From Methanomicrobiales archaeon (GTDB lineage Archaea; Halobacteriota; Methanomicrobia; Methanomicrobiales; JACTUA01), in the NCBI GenBank assembly GCA_030019205.1, contig JASEFH010000002.1, positions 151,480-215,479 of the forward strand: a DNA stretch of 64,000 nt, read 5' to 3'. Positions 9,165 to 17,713 of the stretch are shown piece by piece. Numbering within the stretch: the first letter of the stretch is position 1; every line of letters begins with the position of its first letter. Under the pieces are notes generated by a model, which was not told the DNA's origin, did no database searches, and saw nothing but the letters and a program-made list of their open reading frames with translations. The translations under genes and the position numbers were made by a program.

Positions 9165-9443
9165 CTACCGCTCTCCCCGCTTCAGACGCTGGTACTCCCG
9201 TTCTGCCATCCGCTCCACGTACGCCTTCCCCCGGAACGCACCGAAGTAGTGGACCACGATCCCGGCGCCCCACCCGAAGAGCGGAAAGATGAACCAGGGG
9301 AATGTGCCGATCCCGCCTCCGAACCACCAGAGAACGATGAGAAAGAGATTTACGGTCGCATAGATGGCGAAATGAATGTAAAACCCGATCTTCTCCTGCA
9401 CGCTCTCCCGTGCCAGGGCCCTCAATTCTTCATCCGTCGGCAT
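9165..9443 (-). CDS. 2TM-domain membrane protein
   Basis: A 92-residue protein from the chosen start (MPTDEELRALARESVQEK). It has a short charged N-terminus, two membrane helices (YIHFAIYATVNLFLIVLWWF and FPWFIFPLFGWGAGIVVHYF) and a basic C-terminus ending KAYVEREYQRLKRGER-like, which is the pattern of the 2TM domain family found beside many archaeal and bacterial sensor genes. No function is established. A start 12 codons earlier (9479) is also possible; the PTDEELR start is preferred because the family begins there. Confidence 0.82.
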   Translation of the reverse strand: MPTDEELRALARESVQEKIGFYIHFAIYATVNLFLIVLWWFGGGIGTFPWFIFPLFGWGAGIVVHYFGAFRGKAYVERMAEREYQRLKRGER

Positions 9444-9663
9444 TCCACGCCCCCTGCGGTTAACAGTAACCGGCTCCATGCGTCTGTATGCTCATGAGGG
9501 ATAAAGATTCACATGAATCCGCCCCGGGAGGAGCCCGGCGGCTCCAGGAGAGACCCTGGGCCCCGACGCTGGATCCTGGGCATGCTCAACGAGGCAGACC
9601 CCGAGAGGGCAGAAACAAAGGCTCTTATCCTCGATCGCCACCATGGGCAGTGGTGAGACAGCC

Positions 9664-10131
9664 ATGGCCCAGGAGCATGCAGCCGGGATGGTTCCCATAT
9701 ACAGTGCCCGCACGGGACAGGTCGAGAACCGCCGCAGGATCCGCAGGAGCGACGCAGAGTGGCGGCGGATCCTCCCGCCGGAGACCTACCGCGTCGCCTG
9801 CCGGAAGGGCACCGAACCCCCGTTCGCCAACAGGTACAACGACTTCCACGAGAAGGGGATCTACCACTGCGCCGTCTGCGGCATCGACCTCTTCCGCTCC
9901 GATACCAAGTTCGAGTCCGGGACCGGCTGGCCCAGTTTCTGGGCTCCGGTATCGGAGCTGAACGTCCGAACGGAGGAGGATCTCTCGGGCGGGATGCGCC
10001 GCATCGAGGTGCGCTGCGCCCTCTGCGGCGCCCACCTGGGGCACGTCTTCGACGACGGCCCCCCGCCCACGGGAAAGCGCTACTGCATGAACTCGGCATC
10101 CCTGCGGTTCGTTCCAGAGAAAGCGCCTTGA
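9664..10131 (+). CDS. msrB: Peptide-methionine (R)-S-oxide reductase MsrB
   Basis: A 155-residue enzyme that reduces the R epimer of methionine sulfoxide in oxidised proteins. It shows the two zinc-binding pairs (CAVCGIDLF and CALCGAHLGHVF), the substrate motif SGTGWPSFW and the catalytic Cys in GKRYCMNSASLRF. The N-terminal 30 residues are an extension without known role. The ATG at 9664 follows a GGTGA site; a start at 9643 is possible. Thioredoxin would be the usual reductant. It stands alone, so regulation cannot be judged from neighbours. Confidence 0.94.
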   Translation: MAQEHAAGMVPIYSARTGQVENRRRIRRSDAEWRRILPPETYRVACRKGTEPPFANRYNDFHEKGIYHCAVCGIDLFRSDTKFESGTGWPSFWAPVSELNVRTEEDLSGGMRRIEVRCALCGAHLGHVFDDGPPPTGKRYCMNSASLRFVPEKAP

Positions 10132-10603
10132 GGCGAGACGGGAGGAGAGGGATCCCTCTCCGGGATAGCGGCACCCTCGCGGGGGAGGGGGCGAACCTTC
10201 CACCCGCACTCTCAGGAAGGGGTTGAGCCCAAGGCCCTCGGGGAAGGCAACGACGATCTCCCCTGGAGTCCATCACAGGCGGGAGAGGGGCAGAGCCTCC
10301 TCCCCCGCCTGTTGCTTTAGGGCCTGCACAACCGAGGAGAGCGGGGGGAGCAGCCGCTGAACGGCCCCGTCTGCTTTCGCGCGACAGGAGAGGTTCGTCG
10401 CTCCCGAAAGGGCCCCATCGCAATGGCGGGGTAACGGGTGGAGTGGGTGCTCCGTCCTCCCCCCTGCTGCGATGCAGCCTGCAGGATTGGACGCAAGGCA
10501 GCGGATCCCGGTTCGATCCGTGGGCGATGAGCAGGCCCGGATGACTTCCGCATCGGACACACCCCGGGCAGCCCCGGAGAGGGACTGAAGAGAAGATATT
10601 TCA
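10132..10603. other. Intergenic region with a strong hairpin (10275-10312)
   Basis: About 470 bases without a supported gene. The pair ACAGGCGGG (10275-10283) and CCCGCCTGT (10304-10312) forms a perfect 9-bp stem around a 20-base purine/pyrimidine-biased loop that can pair further. It may end the msrB transcript but has no T-run. A weak TATA-like AGATATTTCA lies just before 10604. Confidence 0.45.
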
Positions 10604-11455
10604 ATGCGGAACGGCGAATCGGTTCTCATGGACCCGCTCGTCGTTCTCTCCTTCGCGATCGCGATCCTCCTCGAGATCGTCGTGCCGCTGGGGGTTGCCT
10701 GGTGGCTCGTGCGGAGGTTCGCCCTCGCCTGGCGGATATTCCTCTACGGCGCCCTCTTCTTCATCCTGGTCCAGGTGATCCACACGCCGCTGGTGCTGTT
10801 CACCCAGACTCCCATCGCCATCGCCCTCAACGGGATCTTTCCGGACCGCACGATCTCGCTGGCCGTCTTTGCGATCATCCTGGGGTTCCTTGCAGGCCTC
10901 TTCGAGGAAGTCGGACGGTATCTGGTCTTCCGCTGGTTCTTCCGGCCCCGCAGCATACCGCTCTCCACGGAAAACGGGCTTCTCTTCGGGGCGGGCTGGG
11001 GCGGCGTGGAGAGCATGCTGGTCGGCGGGCTGGTCTTTCTCACCCTGCTCTCCTACGTCACCGCAGCCCCGCTCACCGATGCCCGGATCGAGGCAATCAA
11101 CGAGAGCCTGGGCGGCACCCTCACCGAGGAGCAGATCGCGGCGATCGAGGCCCAGAACCAGGCCCTCCTGAACCTCACCCCCCTGGATCCCCTGGTGGGC
11201 CTCCTGGAGCGGCTGATGACGTTTCCCATCCAGATCGCACTCACCATCCTGGTGCTCTTCGCGGTCGTGCAGGGCCGCCCTCTTCTGCTGCTGCTTGCCA
11301 TCCTCTGGCACACGGCCCTGGATGCCCTGGCCGTCTTCCTGGCCGCCACCGCAGGGATCGCGGCCGCAGAGATCTCTGTTGCGGTGAGTGCCGTCATCGC
11401 CCTGGCGCTGATCTGGTACACGTGGCCGAGAGTCCCGAAAGCCCGGAGCCTGTGA
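10604..11455 (+). CDS. YhfC-family putative intramembrane metalloprotease
   Basis: A 283-residue protein with about eight membrane helices. The motifs FEEVGRYLVFRWFF (helix near residue 105) and ILWHTALDALAVF (near residue 235) match the YhfC family, placed in the CPBP-like intramembrane protease clan because of the paired Glu-Glu and His residues; activity is inferred, not shown, for most members. The ATG at 10628 (MDPLVVLS) is an equally good start, since neither has a clear ribosome binding site. It lies alone between msrB and an amino acid permease. Confidence 0.82.
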   Translation: MRNGESVLMDPLVVLSFAIAILLEIVVPLGVAWWLVRRFALAWRIFLYGALFFILVQVIHTPLVLFTQTPIAIALNGIFPDRTISLAVFAIILGFLAGLFEEVGRYLVFRWFFRPRSIPLSTENGLLFGAGWGGVESMLVGGLVFLTLLSYVTAAPLTDARIEAINESLGGTLTEEQIAAIEAQNQALLNLTPLDPLVGLLERLMTFPIQIALTILVLFAVVQGRPLLLLLAILWHTALDALAVFLAATAGIAAAEISVAVSAVIALALIWYTWPRVPKARSL

Positions 11456-11810
11456 GAGTTGGGAAGAGCGGCCATAAATGCACGGACAAGTTCCGCGAGG
11501 ATCGGGGGTAAACACGGGCTATTGTGGCGGAAAGCGGTTTCGGTGGCCGGGCGGGAAGGGGATGTACGTTCGGACGGGATGAGAGCGCCTTCTCTCTGGA
11601 GCGGGAAGAGCAATCGGGAACAGTGCAAGATTCCCGCTGGGGATGGGAACAAAAAAAAAAAAGTCTCTCAATCGCACGAATGTGTGGGAAAAAGTGGGTG
11701 CGAAGCCCAAACCCTGATGACCGGAGAGCGGTCCTCCTGTTCAGCCAGCGATTTCTCCAGAGCCTCTGATCTGAACCTTTAAAAGCACGCGTCCCCATAC
11801 CGTTCTGCCG
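11456..11810 (+). promoter_or_regulatory. Intergenic region with promoter of the APC permease (TATA at 11776-11786)
   Basis: A 355-base gap. Near its middle is a run of twelve A (about 11649-11661). CCTTTAAAAGC at 11776-11786 lies about 30 bases before the ATG at 11811, a well-placed TATA box giving an almost leaderless mRNA. No gene was found in the remainder. Confidence 0.55.
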
Positions 11811-13238
11811 ATGCATACTCGTGCACCACCTCCCGCCCGCCGCATCCTCCAGACCAAGCCCATCTCGCAGCTCGTAGAGGGCACGAAGGGCGAGCATGCC
11901 CTGAAACGGGTGCTGAACCCGTTCGAGCTCGTCCTGCTCGGGATCGGGGCCATTGTCGGGACCGGCATCTTCGTCATCACCGGGGTTGCCGCGGCCAACT
12001 ACTCCGGCCCGGCACTCGTCGTCTCCTTCCTGATCGCCGGCACCGTCTGTCTTTTTGCCGCCCTCTGCTACGCGGAGTTTGCAGCCATGGTCCCGGTGGC
12101 CGGCAGCGCCTACACCTACACCTACGCCTCGCTGGGAGAGATCTGGGCCTGGATCATCGGCTGGGACCTGATCCTGGAGTACGCGGTCGCCATCGCCGCC
12201 GTCGCCGTCGGCTGGTCGGGCTACGTCGTCAACCTCCTCGCCGCAGGGGGGATCACGCTCCCCGCCGCACTCGTGAACCCCCCGGGTGTCGCGGGCGGCA
12301 CTGTGAACCTCCCCGCGATCCTGATCATCGCCGCCATCACCGCCCTCCTGATCGTCGGGGTCAAGGAGAGCGCACGGGTGAACGCTGTGATCGTGACGAT
12401 CAAACTGGCCGTGGTCGCCCTCTTCCTCTACCTGGGATACAGCCGCATCCAGCCGGTCAACTGGACCCCCTTCATGCCCTTCGGGTGGGGCGGCGTCATC
12501 ACGGGCGCGGCGATCGTCTTCTTCGCCTACATCGGGTTCGACGCCGTCTCGACAGCCGCCGAGGAGGTGAAGAACCCCCAGCGGGACCTCCCCATCGGGA
12601 TCCTGGGCTCCCTTCTCGTAGCCACCGCCCTCTACGTCCTGGTCTCGCTGGTGCTCACCGGCATCGTCCCGTATACCGAGCTGAACGTGCCGGCACCGGT
12701 CGCGTTCGCCCTGGACCGGGTCGGCATCCCCTGGGGCGGGGCGCTCGTCTCCGTCGGGGCGCTGCTCGGCATCACATCGGTGCTCCTCGTCCTCCTCTTC
12801 GGCCAGACCCGGATCTTCTTCGCGATGTCCCGGGACGGGCTCCTGCCGTCCACCTTCAAGGAAGTGCACCCGGTCTTTCGAACGCCCGTCAAAGTCACGC
12901 TGCTGGTGGGGCTGGTGACCGCGACCATCAGCAGTCTCCTGCCCCTGCAGGCGATCGCCGAACTGGTGAACATCGGGACACTCGCCGCCTTCATCATCGT
13001 CGCCGCCGGGGTGATCGTGCTGCGCCGCACGCAGCCCGACGCACCCCGCCCCTTCCGCACTCCGCTGGTGCCATTCATCCCCCTCCTCTGCATCGCCTCC
13101 TGCCTCGCCCTCGTCCTGGCCCTGCCCACCGTCACCCACCTGCGGTTCGTCCTCTGGCTGGCCCTGGGACTCGTCCTGTACCGGTTCTACGGTATCCGCC
13201 ACAGCCGGCTCCAGGAGGCTATGCGACAAGCAGGATGA
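11811..13238 (+). CDS. APC-family cationic-type amino acid permease
   Basis: A 475-residue protein with about 12-13 membrane helices. The first helix carries GIGAIVGTGIFVITG, the broken-helix substrate motif of amino acid/polyamine/organocation transporters, and the loop with FAYIGFDAVSTAAEEVKNPQRDLPIGI is the hallmark of the cationic amino acid transporter (YfnA/CAT) branch. It should import an amino acid with protons; the substrate is not fixed by sequence. The 3' end overlaps the convergent gene at 13219 by 20 bases, so the two transcripts must be antisense at their ends. Confidence 0.92.
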   Translation: MHTRAPPPARRILQTKPISQLVEGTKGEHALKRVLNPFELVLLGIGAIVGTGIFVITGVAAANYSGPALVVSFLIAGTVCLFAALCYAEFAAMVPVAGSAYTYTYASLGEIWAWIIGWDLILEYAVAIAAVAVGWSGYVVNLLAAGGITLPAALVNPPGVAGGTVNLPAILIIAAITALLIVGVKESARVNAVIVTIKLAVVALFLYLGYSRIQPVNWTPFMPFGWGGVITGAAIVFFAYIGFDAVSTAAEEVKNPQRDLPIGILGSLLVATALYVLVSLVLTGIVPYTELNVPAPVAFALDRVGIPWGGALVSVGALLGITSVLLVLLFGQTRIFFAMSRDGLLPSTFKEVHPVFRTPVKVTLLVGLVTATISSLLPLQAIAELVNIGTLAAFIIVAAGVIVLRRTQPDAPRPFRTPLVPFIPLLCIASCLALVLALPTVTHLRFVLWLALGLVLYRFYGIRHSRLQEAMRQAG

Positions 13239-13956
13239 GCGTATACGCCAGCGCTCCGGCAAAGAAGGGGATGAGGCGGCTCTGCCGCTCCGCGGGGAGC
13301 TCCTCTTTTAAGACATTCAGGATCACGCCCCCGGCGAGGAAGGCGGCGAGGACGGCGATGAGCGCCACGGGGACCTCGGTCAGGATGCCGACCGTCCATC
13401 CGAACACCAGGGCGCCGACGAGGATCCACCGTCCGGTGCGGTTGTACTCGCCCCGGTGGTCCTTTTTCAAGCCATAGTCTGTCACGAGGAAGTGGAGCCC
13501 CATGGCGACGGCAAAGAACGCCAGGCTCTGGAGCCCGGGCCGTTCGCGGTGGACGACCAGGTAGCCGATCAACAGGTTGTAAAGTGCAAACGAGAGAATG
13601 TGCAGCCAGTACACCCGTGCGCTGGTGGTGCTATCGCGGTACCTCTGCTTCGGTCTCTTCTGGGACTCCCGCACCACCCTCTCCAGACCATAGAAGACAA
13701 GCAGCCCCAGGAGGGCGATGATGTAGACATGGTTCTCCAGCAGGACGAAGGTCTGGGGGACAACCCTTCCCACCACCATCTGCCCGGCGGAGAGCTCGGG
13801 GAGCAGGCGGACGAAGATGTAGGCGACCGACACCCCGCCGGCGAGGGAGAGCCAGCGGCTGCGGGGGATGACGTCCAGGAACCGCAGGTAAGCGGCGGCG
13901 AGGTGGACGGCGGCGAGCGCAGCCACGGCCAGGGCAAGCCCTGCGGGAGAGGCCAT
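13219..13956 (-). CDS. Integral membrane protein, ZIP-like hydrophobic pattern
   Basis: A 245-residue membrane protein with about seven helices. Features seen: HVYIIALLGLLVFYGLERVV, LHFLVTDYGLKKDHRG and the end FLAGGVILNVLKEELPAERQ. The helix with AGG...EELP near the C-terminus recalls ZIP metal transporters, but the paired His/Glu metal sites of ZIP are not clear, so the function is open. The ATG at 13956 is chosen because a TATA-like CTTAAATAG ends 25 bases upstream; a GTG at 13977 overlaps that box. A decayed copy of the same gene lies at 22807-23434. Confidence 0.78.
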   Translation of the reverse strand: MASPAGLALAVAALAAVHLAAAYLRFLDVIPRSRWLSLAGGVSVAYIFVRLLPELSAGQMVVGRVVPQTFVLLENHVYIIALLGLLVFYGLERVVRESQKRPKQRYRDSTTSARVYWLHILSFALYNLLIGYLVVHRERPGLQSLAFFAVAMGLHFLVTDYGLKKDHRGEYNRTGRWILVGALVFGWTVGILTEVPVALIAVLAAFLAGGVILNVLKEELPAERQSRLIPFFAGALAYTLILLVA

Positions 13957-13977
13957 GGGGGGAGATGGCGGTTTCAC

Positions 13978-13987
13978 TATTTAAGCC
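13978..13987 (-). promoter_or_regulatory. TATA box of the 13956 membrane gene
   Basis: On the minus strand CTTAAATAG is centred about 25 bases before the ATG at 13956, which decides that start over the GTG at 13977 and implies a leaderless transcript. Confidence 0.5.
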
Positions 13988-14011
13988 GGAGGTCGTGGAG
14001 CCTGAGAAAAA

Positions 14012-14207
14012 TTTTATACAAGATCCGCTATTGGCTCCCCGCAGGCTGTGGCTTGCACTATGCCAGAGTTGAGTCAGACCAACCCAGGGTTTGAAAGACT
14101 GCATTACCCGCCGAAATATTGGATTCGAACAAGACTCCGTTTATCCGGCGGGAGAACGCACAGGCTTGCAGAGGAACGCAAAAAACGTCGCACAGGAGGA
14201 TGAAAAC
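14012..14207 (+). promoter_or_regulatory. Promoter and structured leader of the ATP-cone gene
   Basis: TTTTATAC at 14012-14019 is a good TATA box, so the mRNA would start near 14042 and carry a leader of about 165 bases, unusual in a window where many messages are leaderless. The leader contains the complementary pair CCCGCCG (about 14108-14114) and CGGCGGG (about 14147-14153), which would close a 30-base loop. A strong GGAGGATG ribosome binding site precedes the ATG. This could be a cis-acting RNA; no known riboswitch class is recognised. Confidence 0.45.
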
Positions 14208-14579
14208 ATGGCACAAGAGAGAGGAAGATCCCCTGCCGAGGAGCAGAGGGAGCGGATCGAGAAGATGTACGAGAGCGCCCGCAGGGAGTTCGGCGGGATC
14301 GCCGGCATGAAGCCGGTCAGCTGGCAGGAGGCGAAGGTGGCCAAGGGCACAGGCCACATCGAGGAGTTCAATCCCGATAAAATCAAAGAATCGGTGAAAA
14401 AAGCCGGCGCCGACGAGCAGCTGGCCACGGATGTTGTGGAGGACATCAAGAGGACGACCCACACGGGGATGACCACCGCCGAGATCGACCACGACGTCCA
14501 GTACATCCTCAAGCGCAGGGACATGGATACGTACAAGAACTGGATGCAGTGGAAGGAAGAGCACCACAAGATGCCCTGA
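14208..14579 (+). CDS. Stand-alone ATP-cone domain protein
   Basis: A 123-residue soluble protein. After a charged helical N-terminus, residues about 45-110 match the ATP-cone nucleotide-binding domain (HIEEFNPDKIKESVKKAG, then GMTTAEIDHDV), the regulatory module normally fused to anaerobic or class I ribonucleotide reductases and to NrdR. Here it is not fused to a catalytic or zinc-ribbon part. It may sense ATP/dATP and act on a partner protein, which is an inference. The start is set by a strong GGAGGATG site 5 bases upstream. A terminator hairpin follows directly, so it is a single-gene unit. Confidence 0.75.
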   Translation: MAQERGRSPAEEQRERIEKMYESARREFGGIAGMKPVSWQEAKVAKGTGHIEEFNPDKIKESVKKAGADEQLATDVVEDIKRTTHTGMTTAEIDHDVQYILKRRDMDTYKNWMQWKEEHHKMP

Positions 14580-14580
14580 C

Positions 14581-14616
14581 GGGGTTCCAGAGTAGGAACC
14601 CCAAGAGAACTCTTTT
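14581..14616 (+). terminator. Hairpin and T-run ending the ATP-cone gene
   Basis: GGGGTTCC (14581-14588) and GGAACCCC (14595-14602) form a perfect 8-bp stem with a 6-base loop, followed by a TCTTTTT tract at 14611-14617, directly after the stop codon. Confidence 0.6.
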
Positions 14617-15070
14617 TACAAACCCCCGGGAGATCGGGCTGGGATTGAGACCGGACCCGACAGTCGATCGCCCATGCTCATCAGCCCCGAGCACGCGGCA
14701 ATGAGTGTGCCCGCTTTTTCCACTCGACTTCGTCGCTGTCGCAGCAGGAGGGCAGGTCCATTGAGGGAGCGAATCACCATGCGTGGATCCCGGGGCAACC
14801 ATATACACGGGAGACAACGAATCCCCTGCCGAAACCACCGATGGATAATTGGACTGCTGCCATTCCGCGATCATAGGGCGGGGGAACTCCCGGGAGTGGC
14901 CATCGTGCTCGCGGATACGGGCTATTTCGCACCGCTCCGCCCCCTTCCGGGAGGCGGAGCGGCGGTGAACCTCATCATCGTGGCAGGTGCAGGGCCCATC
15001 AAGCGTTGATCGATGCCGCGTGCAGTTAATACGGCATCGAGCGGTGAAAAGGGCATCAGGAGATCGAGGA
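14617..15070. other. Intergenic region with a hairpin at 15010-15040
   Basis: About 450 bases between a plus-strand and a minus-strand gene end. TCGATGCCG (15010-15018) and CGGCATCGA (15032-15040) make a perfect 9-bp stem with a 13-base loop, about 30 bases beyond the stop of the DUF389 gene, so a transcript-end structure is likely. The plus frame at 14674-15009 is Arg-rich with no domain and was not called. Confidence 0.45.
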
Positions 15071-16144
15071 TCATCCAGCCACGAAGGAGAGCCCGGTCAG
15101 CAGGATGATGAAAACGGCCAGGATCAGGACGATGCGGGTGAGCGCCTTTCTTGCCCGGAACCGCTGGAAGAGGTCACGCGGCCCGATCTCCAGCGTCGTC
15201 ACCGCCAGGATGCTTCCTGCAACCAGCCCCACCACGTTCTGCAGGGTCAGGATGAAGGCCTTCAGGGCTCCGGAAGGATAGATGACGAGCGCGATCCCCG
15301 TCACGACCGCCGGGGGGAGGAGCGCGGCGGCAATCGCCACCCCTGCGATCCCCTCGGGGATGCCGCGGGAGAGGGCGACGATCGTGGCGAACCCGAGGAG
15401 GATCGCCATCACGATGTAGATCACGTTCGCGTCCATGCGGGCGGCGATCTCCGGGGTCAGCGGGAGGGGGAAGACGAGAGAGAAGCTGAACGTCACGAGC
15501 ACGGCCACTCCGATCAGCATCGCCAGGAGCAGGACGATGATCCGCACGCATCTCCCGATATCCTGCATGCTCCCGATCGCCGCCTGGATGGCGAGGGCGT
15601 AGATCGGCCCGAGGAGCGGGGCGAGGAGCATGGCGCCGATGACGATCCCGATATTGTTCAAAAAGAGCCCGATCAGCCCCACCATGCCGGCGATGCCGGC
15701 GAGCAGGACGGTGCGGCTGTCCAGCCGGGTGTAGCCTTCGGTCTGCGAGACCATCTTCTCGATGGTCATGTCGCTCCGGGGCTGGCGCAGCATCCGCACG
15801 CGCTCCTTCATCTTCTCGAGGGCCGGGGAGATGACGAAATCCGGCGAGGAGACCTCGACAAGGACGTCCTCGTCGGCCGGATCCATCGTCTTCTCGATCC
15901 TGGTTATCAGCCCGGTCCAGACGGGGCGGCTGAACTTCGAGCCCGTGCCCTTCGCGGCGTCCAGGGCATCGTAGGTCTTCTCGATCATCTCCTCGAGCAT
16001 CTCGTCCAGGACAAAGACCGTGATCCGCGTCCGCCCCTGGCGCTCCTCGGTGAAATAGAGCGTGTCCTTCAGATAGGGCTCCAGTTTCTCCGCCTGCTCT
16101 TTCGATACGGTTATCGTCACCTTCTTCATGGGCAGAGCATCCAT
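15071..16144 (-). CDS. DUF389 (TIGR00341) family membrane protein
   Basis: A 357-residue protein. The N-terminal 140 residues are soluble and begin MKKVTITVSKEQAEKLEPYL, as usual for the family; the C-terminal half has about six membrane helices with IGAMLLAPLLGPIYALA and GVAIAAALLPPAVVTGIALV, the signature of DUF389. No transport activity is established for the family. The track start MDALP at 16144 lies 23 bases from a TATA-like GTATTAATGC (16162-16171); starting at the ATG at 16129 would fit the family better and is equally possible. Confidence 0.88.
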   Translation of the reverse strand: MDALPMKKVTITVSKEQAEKLEPYLKDTLYFTEERQGRTRITVFVLDEMLEEMIEKTYDALDAAKGTGSKFSRPVWTGLITRIEKTMDPADEDVLVEVSSPDFVISPALEKMKERVRMLRQPRSDMTIEKMVSQTEGYTRLDSRTVLLAGIAGMVGLIGLFLNNIGIVIGAMLLAPLLGPIYALAIQAAIGSMQDIGRCVRIIVLLLAMLIGVAVLVTFSFSLVFPLPLTPEIAARMDANVIYIVMAILLGFATIVALSRGIPEGIAGVAIAAALLPPAVVTGIALVIYPSGALKAFILTLQNVVGLVAGSILAVTTLEIGPRDLFQRFRARKALTRIVLILAVFIILLTGLSFVAG

Positions 16145-16303
16145 CGAGGGTATGGGACCGTAGCATTAATACTCTTTGTGATAGCCAGTCTGAAGGAAGA
16201 AAGACCTTCCGCAGGGCTGAGTGCATCCCTTCAGGGGGAGCAGAATGCACGGAATATTCGGGTGAGAAGGGTTCAGAAAAGGATGGGGGAGAATATTGCC
16301 GGA

Positions 16304-17455
16304 TCACTCTTCGGCGGTCTTCTTGGCGTAGCCCTTTCCGCGGGGAGTGGGGGTGACGTCGGCACCGTCACAGGTCTGATTCTGGCACTGCTCCTGGGTC
16401 CGCTTGACCTGTCCCTTGGCCTTGCCGTTCGAGGGATTCTCCTGCGGCGGGACCCCGGTCTCCTCAACGAGACCTTCCGGGTCGGGAGTGGTGGCCGCAG
16501 TCTCGATGTACTTCCTGGCCTGGCCGGGGCTCTTCATGCCCTCGGGCAGGGTCGAGATCAGCGTTGAAGCCTCTGCAGGGAGCGGATCGTCCTTCCTGAA
16601 TCCCAGGAACTTCAGGATCCTGTCCAGGAAGGAATCCTGACGCTGTTCGTGAATCAGGCGAACCTCGTCGCCCCCTTCGACCCGTATCGCCTCGCCTCCC
16701 ACCACGATCGTGCCCGTGCAGTCGATCGTGGCGTTCTCGGCGCTGGTGTTCACCAGATCCTGCCGGTTGAACCTGGCGATGATCCTGGCAAAGGCACTCT
16801 CGGGATCCCCGGCGCCCGCGATCTTCAGGTCGAGGGCCGGAGCGCCGTTGCAGGTGAGGTTGCTGTTGGCAAGATCGATTGCATCCGCTGCATATTCACC
16901 CGTGATGTTCACGAAGACGTGGAAGATGCCGCGGCTCTTCAGGTTGAGCGTCTCGGGCTTGATGATGATCCGTCCGGTGAGGTCGGTCGGGGCCTTCACC
17001 TCGACCTCCGCCGAGGCGTTGTTGTCGGACGTGTCCGAGTCGTGAATGTCGTACTCCGTGATGTTCGCCCAGTTGGTGTAGGTCCCCGCAGCGGCGAACC
17101 GTGTGACGAGGGTCAGGGTCGTGTTACTCTTGCCCGCCAGGTTTTCGATGGTCCAGACACCGGTGGTGCTGTTGAATTCGCCCGATCCTGAACTGTTGGA
17201 GGCATATACCGATGCGAGGTACACGGGGCTGCCGTTCCCGGCGAACAGTGCGTCCTCCACCGTTACGTTGGCACTTGAGAAGTCGTTGTTCGTGACGCAT
17301 ACCTTCCAGGTGACCGCATCGCCGGTGTAGACCGCGGATGGGCTCACACTCTTTGTGATCGTGATGTTGCTTGCTGCCGCTGCCGCAATGGTGCAGCTCA
17401 GCAGCAGCAGGCTGACGAGAACGATCTGCGCGATGTGCATGCATCTCTTCGTCAT
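16304..17455 (-). CDS. Exported DUF11-type surface protein
   Basis: A 383-residue protein with a clear signal peptide (IVLVSLLLLSCTIAAAAA). Residues about 28-130 form a DUF11-like beta domain (ITITKSVSPSAVYTGDAVTW and SDTSDNNASAEVEV), a repeat common in archaeal cell-surface proteins, rich in N-glycosylation motifs. A second beta region (about 135-255) and a charged, Pro-rich tail with no membrane helix follow. Lack of a C-terminal anchor suggests release, attachment to the S-layer or an unseen processing step. A TATA box 29 bases upstream supports the start. Adhesin or envelope role is an inference. Confidence 0.82.
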   Translation of the reverse strand: MTKRCMHIAQIVLVSLLLLSCTIAAAAASNITITKSVSPSAVYTGDAVTWKVCVTNNDFSSANVTVEDALFAGNGSPVYLASVYASNSSGSGEFNSTTGVWTIENLAGKSNTTLTLVTRFAAAGTYTNWANITEYDIHDSDTSDNNASAEVEVKAPTDLTGRIIIKPETLNLKSRGIFHVFVNITGEYAADAIDLANSNLTCNGAPALDLKIAGAGDPESAFARIIARFNRQDLVNTSAENATIDCTGTIVVGGEAIRVEGGDEVRLIHEQRQDSFLDRILKFLGFRKDDPLPAEASTLISTLPEGMKSPGQARKYIETAATTPDPEGLVEETGVPPQENPSNGKAKGQVKRTQEQCQNQTCDGADVTPTPRGKGYAKKTAEE

Positions 17456-17479
17456 GATCAGAGATTCGATGGCGGATCG

Positions 17480-17490
17480 TATATATTCCT
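17480..17490 (-). promoter_or_regulatory. TATA box of the DUF11 surface protein gene
   Basis: On the minus strand GAATATATACG is centred about 29 bases before the ATG at 17455, implying a leaderless or near-leaderless transcript. Confidence 0.55.
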
Positions 17491-17662
17491 ATAATCCGGG
17501 CGGTGCATGCATCGAACCGCTTGGTTCGATGGTTCGATGGCTCCAGCATACCCCGTTCTGCAGAGACCCTGCCCCGCTTCTCCCGCCTCCGGGCGCGGGC
17601 GCGGCAACTCATGATTTCCCAAAAACCGCCTGACAATCCTGTAATTTTAATCCAATCTCTAC

Positions 17663-17674
17663 AAAGTATTTATC
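17663..17674 (+). promoter_or_regulatory. TATA box of the second TPR gene
   Basis: AAAGTATTTATC, the same core as at 1451-1462 upstream of the paralogous gene, about 45 bases before the TTG start at 17714. Confidence 0.5.
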
Positions 17675-17713
17675 ATGACGCGTCGTTTCTCCTTTTACGA
17701 ATAGGTGGTAGGG

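Noticed and set aside
14987..16567. 526-codon plus-strand frame
   Set aside because: Charged antisense shadow of the DUF389 gene and of the neighbouring surface-protein gene.
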